From Mercurialis annua (taxonomy: Eukaryota > Streptophyta > Magnoliopsida > Malpighiales > Euphorbiaceae): 64,000 nucleotides of DNA. The DNA is taken from positions 41,942,651-42,006,650 of the forward strand of contig NC_065571.1 of assembly GCF_937616625.2 (NCBI RefSeq). The letters run 5' to 3'. The notes below the pieces were generated by a model that was not told where the DNA came from, ran no database searches, and saw only the letters and a program-made list of their open reading frames with translations. Shown here in pieces: positions 35,243-46,970 of this stretch (position 1 is its first letter; every line of letters begins with the position of its first letter). The position numbers were made by a program, and so were the translations under genes.

Positions 35243-36996
35243 TGTTGGTGAAAATACGCAAGTGTACGTAGCTAACTTGTAATACAGACTGCGAAGTCCG
35301 GATATCGTACCCACAGAGAAAGCTCTAAAAACAACCAGTTAAGAGACTCGATTCGAATAGCCAAAAAGACATTTTTTGTTGGTTTTGTAAATTAAAAGAC
35401 GGATATTAACTATTGTAGATTAAAGTAAACTAAAGTTGTAATTCAAATGATATTTTAGCAATAATGGGAAAAGCTGGGATTATTAATCGTCGTTATGCTG
35501 TTTACTTAATTCGGGTTATGGATTGTACTGTTCTGATGAGGTTCGAACTAATCTAAAGCACCTACAGTTCTCTCTCGAGTAATTACAGGCAAAAGCATTA
35601 AACTAACTAATACTAGGTTAATTATTCACTCTCGCACAATGATTAACCTATGTATAAATCAATTAAATGGTTGTTAAGCAAATTCAAAGAACACGCACTC
35701 GTTAATTCACTCTCGCACAATCAACTCCTGCGTTCTTCATTATATTGTTCTATTCCAATTTTACTCTCTCGAGCTAAAACTAAAACATATGGTATAGACT
35801 AAGTGATCAGTTCAGGCTAAGCATTAAGCACAATAATTAAAACTCATCTAGAATAAAAATTTATAATTCCAATTCAATTACACAGACAAAATTTAGATTA
35901 ATAATCCCCAACAAAGGGTTTAGCTAGACATAATAATGGATAAACTAAAAGCAATAATTAAAGAACTCATTCTAAGATTAAATTGAATACTGAATATGAA
36001 ATTAAAATCAATCGTACCTTGTTCGAAATAATCTAATAATAATTGCAGTAGAAAATAATAATGAACTATGAATCCAATTGCGAAACGAATAGAAAAAACT
36101 AAGAATTAGGGTTTATGTGATTACAAAACTACGCGAACCTTTGTTCGATGTTAAACTCACTATTTATACGGCTCCTAACTTCACAATCTGATATTAGGTC
36201 GAGCTAGATGAAAATCCAGAAGTGCCCTTTGAGTTTCTTGGAGTTCGGAGTTAAAAACGAACATTTTTGTCTTTTTAAGTCGTAGCTTCTGAACAGTACA
36301 TGACCGTGTAAGGCAATGCACGAACGTGTATCTTGGGACTTAACCAAATCTTCAATTCCTCAGCTTCCAAACAAAACATGCCTTTCGGCAGAAGTGCATG
36401 ACCGTGCACTTTAACACTACAAGAAAGTACACGTTCGTCCACTATGGCACTTAGCCAATTTCTGGCTTCCTTTTCAACTCTAAACAACTCCTTCGGCGAA
36501 AGTCCACGTTCATGCACTTTTCACTGGATAGAAGTACACGAACGTGTACTAGGTAACTTGGCCAATTTGTTTGCTTCTCTTTCAGCTTCTCAAACATCAC
36601 CCTTCGACGAAAATACACGACCGTGCACTCTGAAACTGAAGGGAAGTGCACGTTCGTGTACTCTCTCCCTTAGCCAAATATCTTGATTTCTTCTCTTTTC
36701 TCAATACACCACCTTCGGCAATAATCCACGTTCGTGTATCTTGAAAAGGCACGTTCGTGCATTCGTCAGTTTGGCTAAAATCACCTATTTCTGCTTCCCG
36801 ATTCTCCTATGATCCATTCCAACATCCGGCAATCTCTGAATAACATCAAAATGCTCCAAATTACGCCATACTTGCACATTTTCCTGAAATACTCAAAATA
36901 ACAATAAGAACTCGAATAAACCTCAAAAATAAATACAAATATGCAAATATCGTATCAAAAGTACACCTAAATATAGGGGTATTTCTACTCCTATCA
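35243..36996 (-). mobile_element. Solo LTR E, different Gypsy family, 1754 bp
   Basis: Plus-strand ends are TGTTGGTGAAAATACGCAAG and TACTCCTATCA, flanked by a perfect 5-bp duplication ATTGT (35238-35242, 36997-37001). On the minus strand it starts TGATAGGAGTAGAAATACCC and has a TATAAATA box at 36161-36168. No internal domain is attached. Confidence 0.88.
36290..36765. repeat. Dyad array in LTR E: CACG-TT-CGTG type
   Basis: About ten sites with CACGAACGTG, CACGTTCGTG or CATGACCGTG cores, upstream of the TATA box in LTR orientation. Best example: AGTACACGAACGTGTACT at 36533-36550, a perfect 8+2+8 dyad. Others lie near 36317, 36394, 36428, 36503, 36613, 36645, 36726 and 36749. Confidence 0.85.
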
Positions 36997-37001
36997 ATTG
37001 T

Positions 37002-37362
37002 CGCTTAGTGGGGATGAGGGACGACTTCGCCCAATGTACTTAGTTAGGCAAAGAAGTTTATATGGAGATCTCTCCTCAGTCGTTCTAAGTTCCGTGTGAG
37101 ACCTAATCATGGGTGATCTAGACTCTTGAAGGAGACCCTTAGTTTAGGAGAACTAAACCAAATTGGCGAGGTGTTTGTGGAAAGCTCGCCTGGGGCATGT
37201 CTATTATCAGGTCGGTATCAGATTTCTTCCCCCCTGGTTGGTTAAGTCAAAAGACTTTAGACAATATTTTTGTCGTTTCAAATTTCAAATTTTGTAATTT
37301 TAACCAATTTGAATTTCAAACTTTGAAATTTGAACCAGCTTTAATTTTTAACGTTTATGACA
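37002..37362. other. Spacer between solo LTRs E and B
   Basis: No gene. Possibly the continuation of an older LTR interrupted by LTR E. Its right part has repeated AATTTCAAA/TTTGAAATT blocks. Confidence 0.35.
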
Positions 37363-37692
37363 GTTATTGTAATACTCCAAATATTTAAAGAAATTAAATT
37401 GTGCCACGTGTCGTGAATTCCGATAAATTAAATTAAGACGGATTTAATTTAATAATATCAGGAATTTATAGTAATTTTTATTAAGCGGGATTTAAGTAAA
37501 AGATTAGAAAATTAATATAAAATAAATTATAAATCCTGTGATAGTAATTATTTCTCCAAAGTCCGCGAAATATTTTATAGTATTTATGGTAAACGTTTCC
37601 AGTTAATCGGAGACTGTTTAAATTTGGACGCGGATAAATTCTAGACCAAATTGTAACTTTTTAAAGAATTCAAGGACCAAAGTGAAAATTAG

Positions 37693-37708
37693 CCAATTGT
37701 ATATAAAG
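37693..37708 (+). promoter_or_regulatory. LTR B CCAAT and TATA boxes
   Basis: CCAAT at 37693 runs into TATATAAAG at 37700-37708. The homologous place in LTR C has TATATATAAAA at 47589-47599. Confidence 0.6.
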
Positions 37709-38079
37709 TTGAGATTATGAAAGAAGGATCCAGAAACCTATCTTCTCCTCCCTTTCTTCATCGATCACATCATTGTTTCTTCATACCATCTCCGTTTCTC
37801 GTCCGTTTTCGACGTTTCTTAGATCGAATCGATTGTAATTCAACGGGTAATCAAGGAGAGCACGTCGTTCCGCCTTTTTAAATGGATGAAATTGTTGATA
37901 TGTCGAGTTAAAGATTTAGGCTACGGAACGGTTTTATCGTTTTATTGATTTAGGATCAATTTGTAGCGTTTTGAGTTTGGATTTTATGTTATAAACGTTT
38001 CTGAGCGCTAATTCAGTGTCGGGTATGCGAAATTCGATAGAAAACACGTCGGAAATCGAGCCGGGGCTGAAAGCCCGAA

Positions 38080-38113
38080 CTGTGCGAACGCACAGTGAGG
38101 CGTGCGCTCGCAC
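38080..38113. repeat. Dyad pair in LTR B
   Basis: CTGTGCGAACGCACAG (perfect 7+2+7) and GTGCGCTCGCAC, with centres about 20 bp apart and about 380 bp downstream of the TATA box. This is the same place in the LTR as the large array of LTR C. Confidence 0.85.
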
Positions 38114-39466
38114 AGCATGTCGCCCGACCATTTAGTTTCAAATTTCATTCCGTTATTACATGCCGTGATCGAAATTGATCAATAATCGATTAACGTGAGT
38201 TGTTTGACCTAACGAGGTTAAACGAGAATCGATTGAGAATAGTAATTTGAACCGAAACGAGCTAGAAACCGTTTATCGGGATTGAACATGTGAGAAGCAC
38301 GATAGTCGATATGTTTAGTGTATCGCGTCTTGAGTCTAGAGTCAATCCTAGAGTATGATTCTAATTTGAATTATTGATTTTAAATCATTTTAGATCCGGC
38401 GAAGCAAGCAGCAGTTGGACAGAAGCTCAGGAAGCTTGACGGTTTTTTAGCACTGTAGTAATTTTGGGATAGCTTTTTCTGTGAGTTTATATACATTTAC
38501 TTTTAAAGTATTTACACAAGAAAATGATTTATATAGCTTTATATTTGAATCAAAGAGTTTCAATGCAATGCTTTTACATGAAATACATACATGTATAGTT
38601 TAAAACCAGTATTGATCTGATGGAACGTGCCTTCCTATTGGGCGGTAATAGGACTGCGTGATCACCAGTTTCGATTTATCACAGCTGTGAACTTGATTAT
38701 GAATACGAATATGAAAGTTGGATATATGAAAGATAGATACGAGGTTGAACTCGGTTGAACTATCTCGGGACCCGTATCTAGTGGGTTGAACTTGGTTGAA
38801 CTATCTCGGGACCCACAACTTGGGATTAAGAGACTGGCAGCGGTTGAACTCAGTGGAATTATCCCGAGACCGGGTCAATGGATTAAATGATTTGATTAAT
38901 TCGATTATGCTTGGCATGTTCAAGGATGAGGGTTTCAATCAGATCTTTTACTCAGATACACGTGATTGAAATATTATTGCATTACTTTAAGTTTTATATG
39001 AATACTTATTAGTAAATATATGAACTCACTCAGTATATTTCCGTATACTGACTCCTCACAGTTTTCCCTCTCAGGTGAAAAGAGTTTTTGAAGCAATGGA
39101 CTTCTATCCTTGATCCAGAAGTCTGATATTTTGAAAGTATGTAAAGAAACAGTACTTTACTTCTAGAACTGCAGTAGATAGATGTTTATATTTTAATTTG
39201 TATCAAACAGTTTCTGTAAATATCACTCTGATGTTTTAAACATATGTATGTATATGTTTATTGCGCTACTATCGTTTGTGATTGCCAGAGGAAGATGTAT
39301 AGCCTGGCATATTTTTTGCATGACACGTGTTTATGTCTGTCATGCATGACGTATGCTATTTACGAAAAATTTAATTACGTTTTTTAAGCTTGCTACGGGT
39401 TTCGGAATTACCACTCCCATTCCCTAACGCCGGTCTCGGCCCATGAGATTGGGTCGTGACAGTTAT

Positions 39467-39702
39467 GGAATGAACAAAGCATATAAAAAACTCTAAACTT
39501 GGCACGAAAGATCAAAGAGGCCCATGGTCGTCAAACGGGGCCAAAAAACTAAATAATTGCAAAAATCGGTCAAATACACCCTTTTGACACAAAAAGAATG
39601 TGAATTAGCTAATGGACCTAAATTTACTCTAACTAACCCGGGTTTACTCTAACTAACACGGGTTTACTCTAACTAACCCTAATTTAAACTCCAATTAATT
39701 CT
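39467..39702. other. Spacer with a threefold 20-bp repeat
   Basis: TTTACTCTAACTAACCCGGG-type units occur three times at about 39632-39681. No gene. Confidence 0.6.
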
Positions 39703-39979
39703 TGATGGGTCCAGATGTTGAACGCACGTCTTCGACCCTGAAAAGTGGATAATGGATAGAGAATCGGTTACAAGCGAGTCTCCAAACCCCATGACCGCTC
39801 TAAAGCTCGAGTTAGTGGCTCTTCGAATAAATAATTTGTATATTTGTTCGGATTAGTCGTACCTCCGGGGGTATGGGTTTGTGTCCTTTTTATAGTGTTT
39901 TCAGCGTGCCTACCTTCTTTTGGGCAATGTGGGATTTTCTTGTGGTTCTTTACTGTCCTTTTTCGTGCTTATTCCATCA
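39703..39979 (-). repeat. 3' LTR of the Tat-like element
   Basis: 277 bp, TGATGGGTCC to TTCCATCA. Clearly homologous to 45404-45680 but with many differences, so the element is old. Confidence 0.85.
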
Positions 39980-40794
39980 TTAATCCCTCCTCTTAGGTTT
40001 TTCGTTGACTAGGTATTTATGCCTTGATTTTCCAGTTCTAGTAGTTCCTTCTTTATTTGCCGTATCTCTATTGCCTTGCCGTTCCTTGTTTGTTAGCGCT
40101 GTTTCGTTCGTTCGTGTCTCCTGACTGACTTATGGTTTTAAAGGGTTTTATCTGCTATTTGTGGTTCGTTCCATCCATTTTTGTGTCGTGTTTTCGTTCT
40201 GCGTCCCTGTGGGAACTGAACCAAAACAAGCTACGAAAATGGTTAGAACGATCCTCCTTTCCCCGTTCCTTTATCTAGGAGTTTGTCTCGTGCATTTTGT
40301 AAATTGTATATGCTCCTGGGTTTTGTCTAACCAAACCTAAACAAGCTACAAATTGATCGATAAAACCCCTTCCTTCTTCCTTTTTATTTTCTCTTTGTGT
40401 ATTTATTTTTGGCTTTCTCTTCTTGTATTTATAGCGTCCTTGGCAATGCGTTACATTTGTCTCCTCTTTTTGAATTTGCCTCTTTTCTCGCACATCGTGC
40501 TCCTGTTACTTGATTGTTTTTGATGGTTGGGTTGCTTGCATCTTCTCGTTCCTAGCGTTAGCAGTAGTTGCAATTACTTTATTGCTATTTACATCTTCTT
40601 TTGTCCCTTTTGCCATTTTATTTTTCCTTTTTTACCTTCCAGGAAAGGCTTTAAATAAAATAAAACCTTCTTATTTTATTTCCCCTTTTACTTGTTTTAA
40701 AATTTCCTCTTTGATATTTATTTCTCCTTTTCCATCGTCTTCTTCTGCTTTGAATTTCTTTTCGCAAGTTTGGCAAAGAATATCTTTGATACTA

Positions 40795-42123
40795 TGGATG
40801 CGGGTATGTTGAGTGACGATAAGGTCACTGTCATGCCTAATCTTCCTCTACTTGACTGGATGTCTACTCCTTTTATTTCCCTTCAGTCCGATAATGAGGA
40901 TGGGATTTCCGCTGCCTCTTATGGTCCTTCCGCCCTACAGCTGCTGCTTCTATAGCTTCCCTTCCGGCTGTCACGCCCGCTATTTCTTCGCCTAGGGCTA
41001 TATCGTCGGTTGCTACTGATTCGGTGTTGGTTGTGGTAGTGTCATCTCCAGCGGCTGCGTGGTCGGCTTCTCTTCCTTTGGTTTCTTCTGAAGGGGCAAG
41101 GAAGCGTCCTGCATCCGATCCTCCTGACTCCTCTGAACCGGCAACCCGTCCGCGTCGGGATGTTCCTCGTTCTACTTTTTTTCCCAAAGGTGGGGTTATA
41201 TACCGGGATTGTTTCATTCTCCCTAAAGGTTCTCATTTGGATTCCAGTCACATTCGCAACTCTTTGGCTGTATACCTTTGGAGCCAGTGTCCGTTATCGG
41301 TTTTTGCACAGGTTCTTGGCTCGGGTGGCGCTCCGTCTCTATATATTGGCGCTGTTCAACTGTTGGATGGTGTGCGACGGTTGGAGGATGATCAGACTTG
41401 TTCGTCCGCTTGGGTGAACTCTTGGTCTGATTTGAGCGCTTAGTTTCACCAGATGTCTGTGGTGCTGAAGAAAATTTAGGACTTGACTCGTCGTCGGGCG
41501 GCGGAGATTGATTCCTTTAAGGCTTCGAATGAATGTCGGAAGGTTGATCTTTGGGAGAAGATAGCAGTTTCCTATTCTCTAGAGAAGCAACTTGATCAGC
41601 GAGGAAAACATGTTTAGGGGTTACAAAACTCTTCTCAGGCGTAGGAGAATCATATTGCGGATTTGGAGGCCGCTTTAAATAATGTTCATTTAGATAGCGC
41701 GGAGGCGGTTACTAAGCGTGAGCATTTAGAGTTGCTCTGTTAGACCTTGGAGGGTCAGCTGGACAAAGCTACCGAGGTGGTTCCTCTTATGTTTCAGCAC
41801 TACAGTCGGTTCATTCGGTCGGCCATCCTGAAGGACTATCCATCAACTAATCTCTCCTCTATGTATGTTGATTTAGCTCGTTTTAGGAGCTAGTGTCTTT
41901 CTACTTTGTCAGCTCATAATTTTGTTGGTTGTCCCTCGGTTGCCGTTTCTCCTTCTTCTACTTGTGCTCCTTCTATCTCTGTTGTGGCCAGGGATTGTCC
42001 TGTTTCTCTTACTCCCTCCCCTGCTCATAGGCTCGCTCCCGCTTTGGTTCCGCCTCTCGTATCTTCGTCTGGTTCTGCCCCTGTGGTTACTAGTTCGTTG
42101 CCTTCTTCCAGTGTCAGTGCTTA
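40795..42123 (+). pseudogene. Antisense ORF remnant of the Tat-like element
   Basis: Plus-strand, opposite to gag. It opens MDAGMLSDDKVTVMPNLP. After one frameshift near 40940 it continues through a Ser/Ala/Pro-rich linker with KRPAS and RPRRD, then a conserved-looking block (YRDCFILPKGSHLDSSHIRN, LWSQCPLSVFAQVLGSGG, QLLDGVRRLE) to a TAG near 41443. Further stop-interrupted sequence (to about 42123) looks like coiled-coil coding. Tat-clade elements carry antisense ORFs of this kind in the same place. Function is unknown; this copy is dead. Confidence 0.6.
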
Positions 42124-42399
42124 AAGAAGTTTTGGCGAATGCCTTGTTGTTGCTGTTTGTGTGTTGTTGTTTTTTGTGTATTTGCATTTTACTTGGGGAG
42201 TGTAGCCTCCATTTGTGCTGCACACGCACATTTTGTAATAATATATTTCTTCCCCTATCATTGTGTATGATTGTTTGTTTGTTTTACTTTTCCTTCTTTC
42301 CTTTTCTTCTCTTTTTTTTTTGCTTGGCTTTTGCCTTGTGACTTTCTTTCATTTCGCCGTTGCTTTTCAAGACATGCGCCTTCTTTACTTGCTTGTTGC

Positions 42400-42930
42400 T
42401 TTACAAGATATGTATTTCTTTTTTTTGGTTCCCTTATGAGATATGTATCTCTTATATTCGGCTGTTTCCTTATGAGATGTGTATCTCTTTTGTTTGGCTG
42501 TTGCCTTATGAGATATGCGTCTCTTTCGTTTGGTCGTTGTCTTATGAGATATGTATCTCTTTTGTTTGGTTGTTGCCTTATGAGATATGCATCTTTTTTT
42601 TGGTTGTTGCCTTATGAGATATGTATCTCTTTTGTTTGGTCGTTGCCTTATGAGATATGCATCTTTTTTTTTGATGTTGTTTTATGAGATATGTATCTCT
42701 TTTGTTTGGTCGTTGCCTTATGAGATATATATCTATTTTGTTTGTCTGTTATCTTATGAGATATGCATCTCTTTTGTTTGGCCGTTGCCTTATGAGATAT
42801 GTATCTCTTTCGTTTGGTCGTTAACTTATGAGATATGTATCTCTTTTGTTCGGCTGTTGCCTTATGAGATAGTATCTCTTTTGTTTAGCCGTTGCCTTAT
42901 GAGAGACATGTATCTCTTTTGTTGCTTGTT
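42400..42930. repeat. 36-bp minisatellite with GAGATA-TG-TATCTC dyad
   Basis: About 14 head-to-tail units of 36 bp, each with TTATGAGATATGTATCTC followed by TTTTGTTTGGTCGTTGCC or variants. The dyad GAGATA-TG-TATCTC is in most units. Units near 42585 and 42660 have shortened or T-rich forms. Confidence 0.93.
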
Positions 42931-43109
42931 TGAGTAGGTTTGATCGTGCTCTCTCCCGGTTGTTGGCCTTTTGTTATGTTTTTGCTAATTTATTTCTTAA
43001 TACTTTGATTGTATTAAAATTGACATGGGAAATACTAATACAAAAATGAAGCCTATTGTCATCATCTCTTTGGCCTTCAGTCTTTGATTCTTTCCTCCTC
43101 ATGAGCCAC

Positions 43110-45342
43110 TCATTCTCCTGCTTCTTTCATGGCTATCGTGTAGCACCTTGATGCGACTTCTTGATCCCCTTTGATGTTGATGGTCCCTGCCGTAGTTGGT
43201 ATTTTCGTTACTAGGTAGCGGATGCTTGTGAATGCTCCCGAATCATATAGGAACGGTCTTCCTAGTATTCCGTTGTAGGCCAGCGGCATGTCCACGATGG
43301 AGAATAGCGTTTTGATTTCTTTTATATCCTTTCCTCCTCTCCTAAACTCCGTTATTAGCTCCGCTAGATATTTAGGTTGAACGGGTGTTCCTCCGAGTCC
43401 TACTATGGGAATCAAACAATGTTTGAGTTTCCCAAGTTCGCCTCCTATTCCTTTGTACGCCTCCAAATTATTAAATTCGTTGTGCTTCCTTCATCGAATA
43501 CTAGCTTCATAACCAGGTAGTTATTGATGATTGTTTCTAATACCAAGGCATCATTGTACGGTCTCTTCACATGCGCCCCATCTTCCGCAAAGAAGGTGAT
43601 AGTCTCTACTATGTTCGACTCTCCTCTTGCTTGCTCTGTTACCTGTATTATTTCGGGCATTGGCCTTTTCTTTCCTGCCTTCATGTTTTTTCCTCCTTTG
43701 ATGACGTTGATGACTCCAGCAACCTCCTTCTTTCTTCCCCTTTCTTCCTCTTTCTTTTTTCCCTTATCAGCTCCTTCCTTTCGATGCTCCTTTTCTTCTT
43801 TATAGCTCGTAAATTTTCTCAGCGACCCAGACTCTATCAACCTCTCTATTTCTTTCTTTAAGTCGTAACACTCCCACATGTCGTGCCCGCAGTCCTCATG
43901 GAATTTGCAGTATCGGTTTTTGTCTCTTATTCCTGTTCTGTGGATCATCTTCTGGGACTAGGTCATTGGCGTTCGTTTTTCTTTGACCCACATTAGTACA
44001 TTATCTTTGGTCGTATTCAGTGGAGTGAACTTCTCGGCCCTGTAACTGTATCTGCTTGACTGATACTCGTTGGGATATCTGATGTCGTTCCTCCAATGAA
44101 TGGCGTCTTCATACAGTGTGTACATGCCGATGCTCCGATGACTCGCGCCGTAGTCTTTTTGGCAGTAGGTTGACTAAATTTATGAGGTGCCTCCTTTACT
44201 TTCTTCTTTCTTTGGTGCTTCGTTGTTTTTCTGTCTCCTTCCGTCATCCACATTTATTAATTTTTGGGGCAGAGACATTACTTATTGGTAAGTTTTGGGC
44301 TTTTTTGAGCTCAACTTGTCTCCCAATACTCCCATCCATGTGCCTTTCTTGAGGACTTGCACTACTGTGTTGTTTTTTAGGTCCTCGGTCTTCATCGCTT
44401 CGTTGTTGAATCTTTCTATATATGCTATGAATGTCTCCCCTTCTCCTTGCCTACATCTTTAGAGTTCCTCTGAACTTCTTTTTGGCGGGATGTTTGTGAA
44501 GAATCTTATTACGAACTCCCGGCTCAGCTGTCTCCATGTCGTGATTGACTCGTCCTTTAGGCCATTGTAGCATCGCTGCGCTGTATCACAGAGCATGGCT
44601 GGGAACGTCTTGCAGAGTACTGTGTCTATAACGTCTATGAGGATCATCTTGTTGTAGATTTTTGTGACATGACTTTCAGGGCAGCCAGTCCCATCGAAGT
44701 TATCAAAGTTGGGTATTTTGAGCCTTTTCTAGTCATTTCTCTAACAACACGTTCAAGGCCAAGGGCAACTTCCCGCTGGCCATGCTGCTTGCCTGTATAT
44801 GCTCTCTTGATTTTTCTTCGGTAGCGTTCTGCATAGCTTATGCTATTAGTTTCTACACTTCCATCAGACCCACACCTTCCATTCCTAACTCTGATCGTCT
44901 CTTGTTGGTCAGGTCTGTTGCTTCCTTTTCCTCGTATTCCACTATGAGTACCTCTAGTTCTCTGTCTTCGAGGTTTCCACTTGCGTGAGGCATTTTCCCT
45001 CCGTCTTCCTCGTCCTCCGGTTGTGTCTCGGCTCTTACTGCCTGGTATCTAAGATAGAATGGACTTAGTCGCCTCTTTGACCACTGTAGAAACGTCTTCT
45101 CGGAAGCACCTCATTGCGCCATCCATCATCTACTCAATGGTTTCCTATAAGGTTAGGTCTGATCCTTCTCCTAGGTTTGGGGTTGGACTATCGAATCCTT
45201 TGAAGAAGATGTCGGATCTCCCTGTTGCTCCTGGTGCTATGAGTGTTCGTGGACTATCCTCCGTAGATCCTCCTTGCCCGACTGGTAGTGTGGCTTTTAC
45301 TTTGGCCATTTGTCATGGGGTGTCTTTGCTGACGTTAAACAT
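43110..45342 (-). pseudogene. Gag-protease remnant of the Tat-like element
   Basis: Minus strand. It begins about 45342 (ATGTTTAACGTC, then stops). A capsid block lies at 44647-44459 (CKTFPAMLCDTAQRCYNGL, TTWRQLSREFVIRFF). A zinc-binding/linker block is at 43948 (RYCKFHEDCGHDMWECYDLK), followed by the protease region with NDALVLETIINNYLVMKLVFDEGS (D-E-G in place of D-S/T-G). After a frame change at about 43450 comes VDMPLAYNGILGRPFLYD. Several stops and frame breaks; not functional as one protein. Confidence 0.82.
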
Positions 45343-45403
45343 CTTGAGACCCGATTAGTAAATTTTTTGTTTTGGGAGTTGAGTTCCCACAAATGGCGCT
45401 AAA

Positions 45404-45680
45404 TGATGGATCCAGATGATGAATGTATGTCTTCGACCCTGAAAAGTGGATAATATAGAGAGAATCGGTTACGGGCAGGTCTCCAAACCTTGTGACAGCT
45501 CCGGAGCTCAAGTCAGTGGTTGTTCTAGTAAATAATATGTATATCTGTTAGGATTAGTCGTATCTACGGGCGTATGGGTTTGTGTCCTTTTGATAGTGTT
45601 TTCGGCGTGCCTACCTTCTTTTGGGCGTTGTGGGATTTCCTTATGGTGCTTTACTATCCATTTTCGTGCTTATTCGATCA
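45404..45680 (-). repeat. 5' LTR of the Tat-like element
   Basis: 277 bp, TGATGGATCC to TTCGATCA. Directly inside it (minus strand) is TTTAGCGCCATTTGTGGGAA, a typical primer-site region for plant Gypsy elements of this group. Confidence 0.85.
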
Positions 45681-46734
45681 TATATGATGAGTATCATTGT
45701 ATAGATTTGGTTAAGGTTCATGATAGTGTGTACATGTTTTAAGAAACGAGTGAGATTGGTTACTATGATAAATACCTGGTTCGCAGTGCTATAGCGGCTC
45801 ATGTCAAGTGAGATGTATGAGTTGGAGCGGCTATCGATACCAAGCAAACGTGTGAGTTAACATGGAGATACTTTTCTCTTGGGACTCATAAGTATCAAGA
45901 TATAGTATTTAGTTCAGGCGGTAATGCTTAGCTCTCGGGACCACGACTCAAGCACGAAAAGCATCATTTGGCTATGCTATCAGTACTCAAACGGCTATAA
46001 TGTATCGATTGGATGTGCTATCGGTACTCAAGCGGATAGAAAGTATCTGTTGGTTATGCTATCAGTACTTAATCGAACGAAATGCATCGGTTGGCCTGGC
46101 TATCGATGCTCATGCAACAAGTAAAGTATCGGTTGGTTGTGCTATCTGTACACAAGAATGAGAGAGTATATCAGTTGGTTTTTCTATCAATACCAAACAT
46201 AATGTTTGGCAGTTGGCTTTGCTATCGATAAAGAGGTACAAAGGTTGGCTTAGCTATCAATACCTCGAAGCATTATGGTTATTGGTTATGGAGTATAGTT
46301 AAGTCATGGTTATAATGAGTTTATGCATGAAATGTTTTCAAAAGATATTAGCTTTATGTAATATTTACAAGTAATAATATAAACTCACTATGCTTCAATT
46401 GACCCCATTATTCCTCCAATTTTTTAGGAAAAGTGGAACTGGTTTTGAAGCAAGCTTCTGAATTTTTCTCGGAAGTTCTATTTCATATAAAGAAATTAAA
46501 GTTTTTAATTCTAGATGTCCGCAGTGGATTAGTATGGTATGGTATCTAAACAAGAATGTATTTTCCTTTTAAAACTCTGATATTTTTATTAAACAAAACA
46601 AGTGTTTCCACTATAGTTATGTAAATAACATGAGAAAAAGGCACGGGATGGTAAATTTAAGGTTTGCTACGGATTTCAGAGCTATCACTCCCATTTCCTA
46701 TTATGGTCTCAGTACGAGAAATCGAGTCGTTACA
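45681..46734 (+). mobile_element. 3' remnant of a Tekay-like LTR
   Basis: The end block TTTGCTACGGATTTCAGAGC ... GAGTCGTTACA matches the ends of LTRs B and C. AGCTCTCGGGACCA also matches the young element's LTR. The 5' part is missing where the Tat-like element begins. Confidence 0.65.
45940..46290 (+). repeat. Imperfect tandem repeats (about 40-48 bp) in the LTR remnant
   Basis: Units with GGTTGGTTATGCTATCAGTACT-like text recur about eight times with drift, at the position of the second variable zone in related LTRs. Confidence 0.75.
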
Positions 46735-46970
46735 AAGTTGATAGTAGAGGAATGGTTTAATGTTCCTAGGTACACATAAATCCTTGTCCTATATAAGAAC
46801 AATGACCTATGAACATTAATTTCGGGAATTTTTCCGAAACTTTTAACTTTTCATGTAGGTAAAATTTGTCTATCTAGCATTCTGATCATAAATATTTGTA
46901 AATCAATTTATTAAAATCATATGCATAAACAACACAAAATAAAGCGATCAAATATAAAAAGAAACATAAT
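46735..46970. other. Spacer before LTR C
   Basis: Short AT-rich DNA, no gene. It ends at the target duplication ATAAT of the next LTR. Confidence 0.5.

Larger units (their letters stand above)
37368..39461 (+). mobile_element. Solo LTR B of the Tekay-like family, 2094 bp
   Basis: Begins TGTAATACTCC and ends GGGTCGTGACA, flanked by a perfect 5-bp duplication GTTAT (37363-37367, 39462-39466). The block CCGTTTCTCGTCCGTTTTCG is shared with LTR C, and CTACGGGTTTCGGAATTACC with LTRs A and C. No internal region is attached. Confidence 0.92.
39703..45680 (-). mobile_element. Non-autonomous Tat-like Gypsy retrotransposon, 5978 bp
   Basis: Two direct 277-bp LTRs (39703-39979, 45404-45680) bound a 5.4-kb interior. 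Read on the minus strand: 5' LTR, a TTTAGCGCC primer-site-like start, gag and protease remnants (45342-43110), a 36-bp minisatellite, an antisense ORF remnant, a purine-rich tract (AAGAGGAGGGAT) and the 3' LTR. There is no reverse transcriptase, RNase H or integrase. The antisense ORF before the 3' LTR is a layout known from the Tat clade. Flanking 5-mers ATTCT and TATAT do not match, so the insertion may have been rearranged. Confidence 0.75.

Noticed and set aside
42400..42930. CRISPR-like array (36-bp repeats)
   Set aside because: Units are contiguous with no spacers, and the context is a plant retrotransposon.
42271..42937. Long hydrophobic ORFs with a 12-residue period, possible repeat membrane protein
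   Set aside because: They arise because the 36-bp minisatellite is a multiple of three and open in several frames. No start context or family match.
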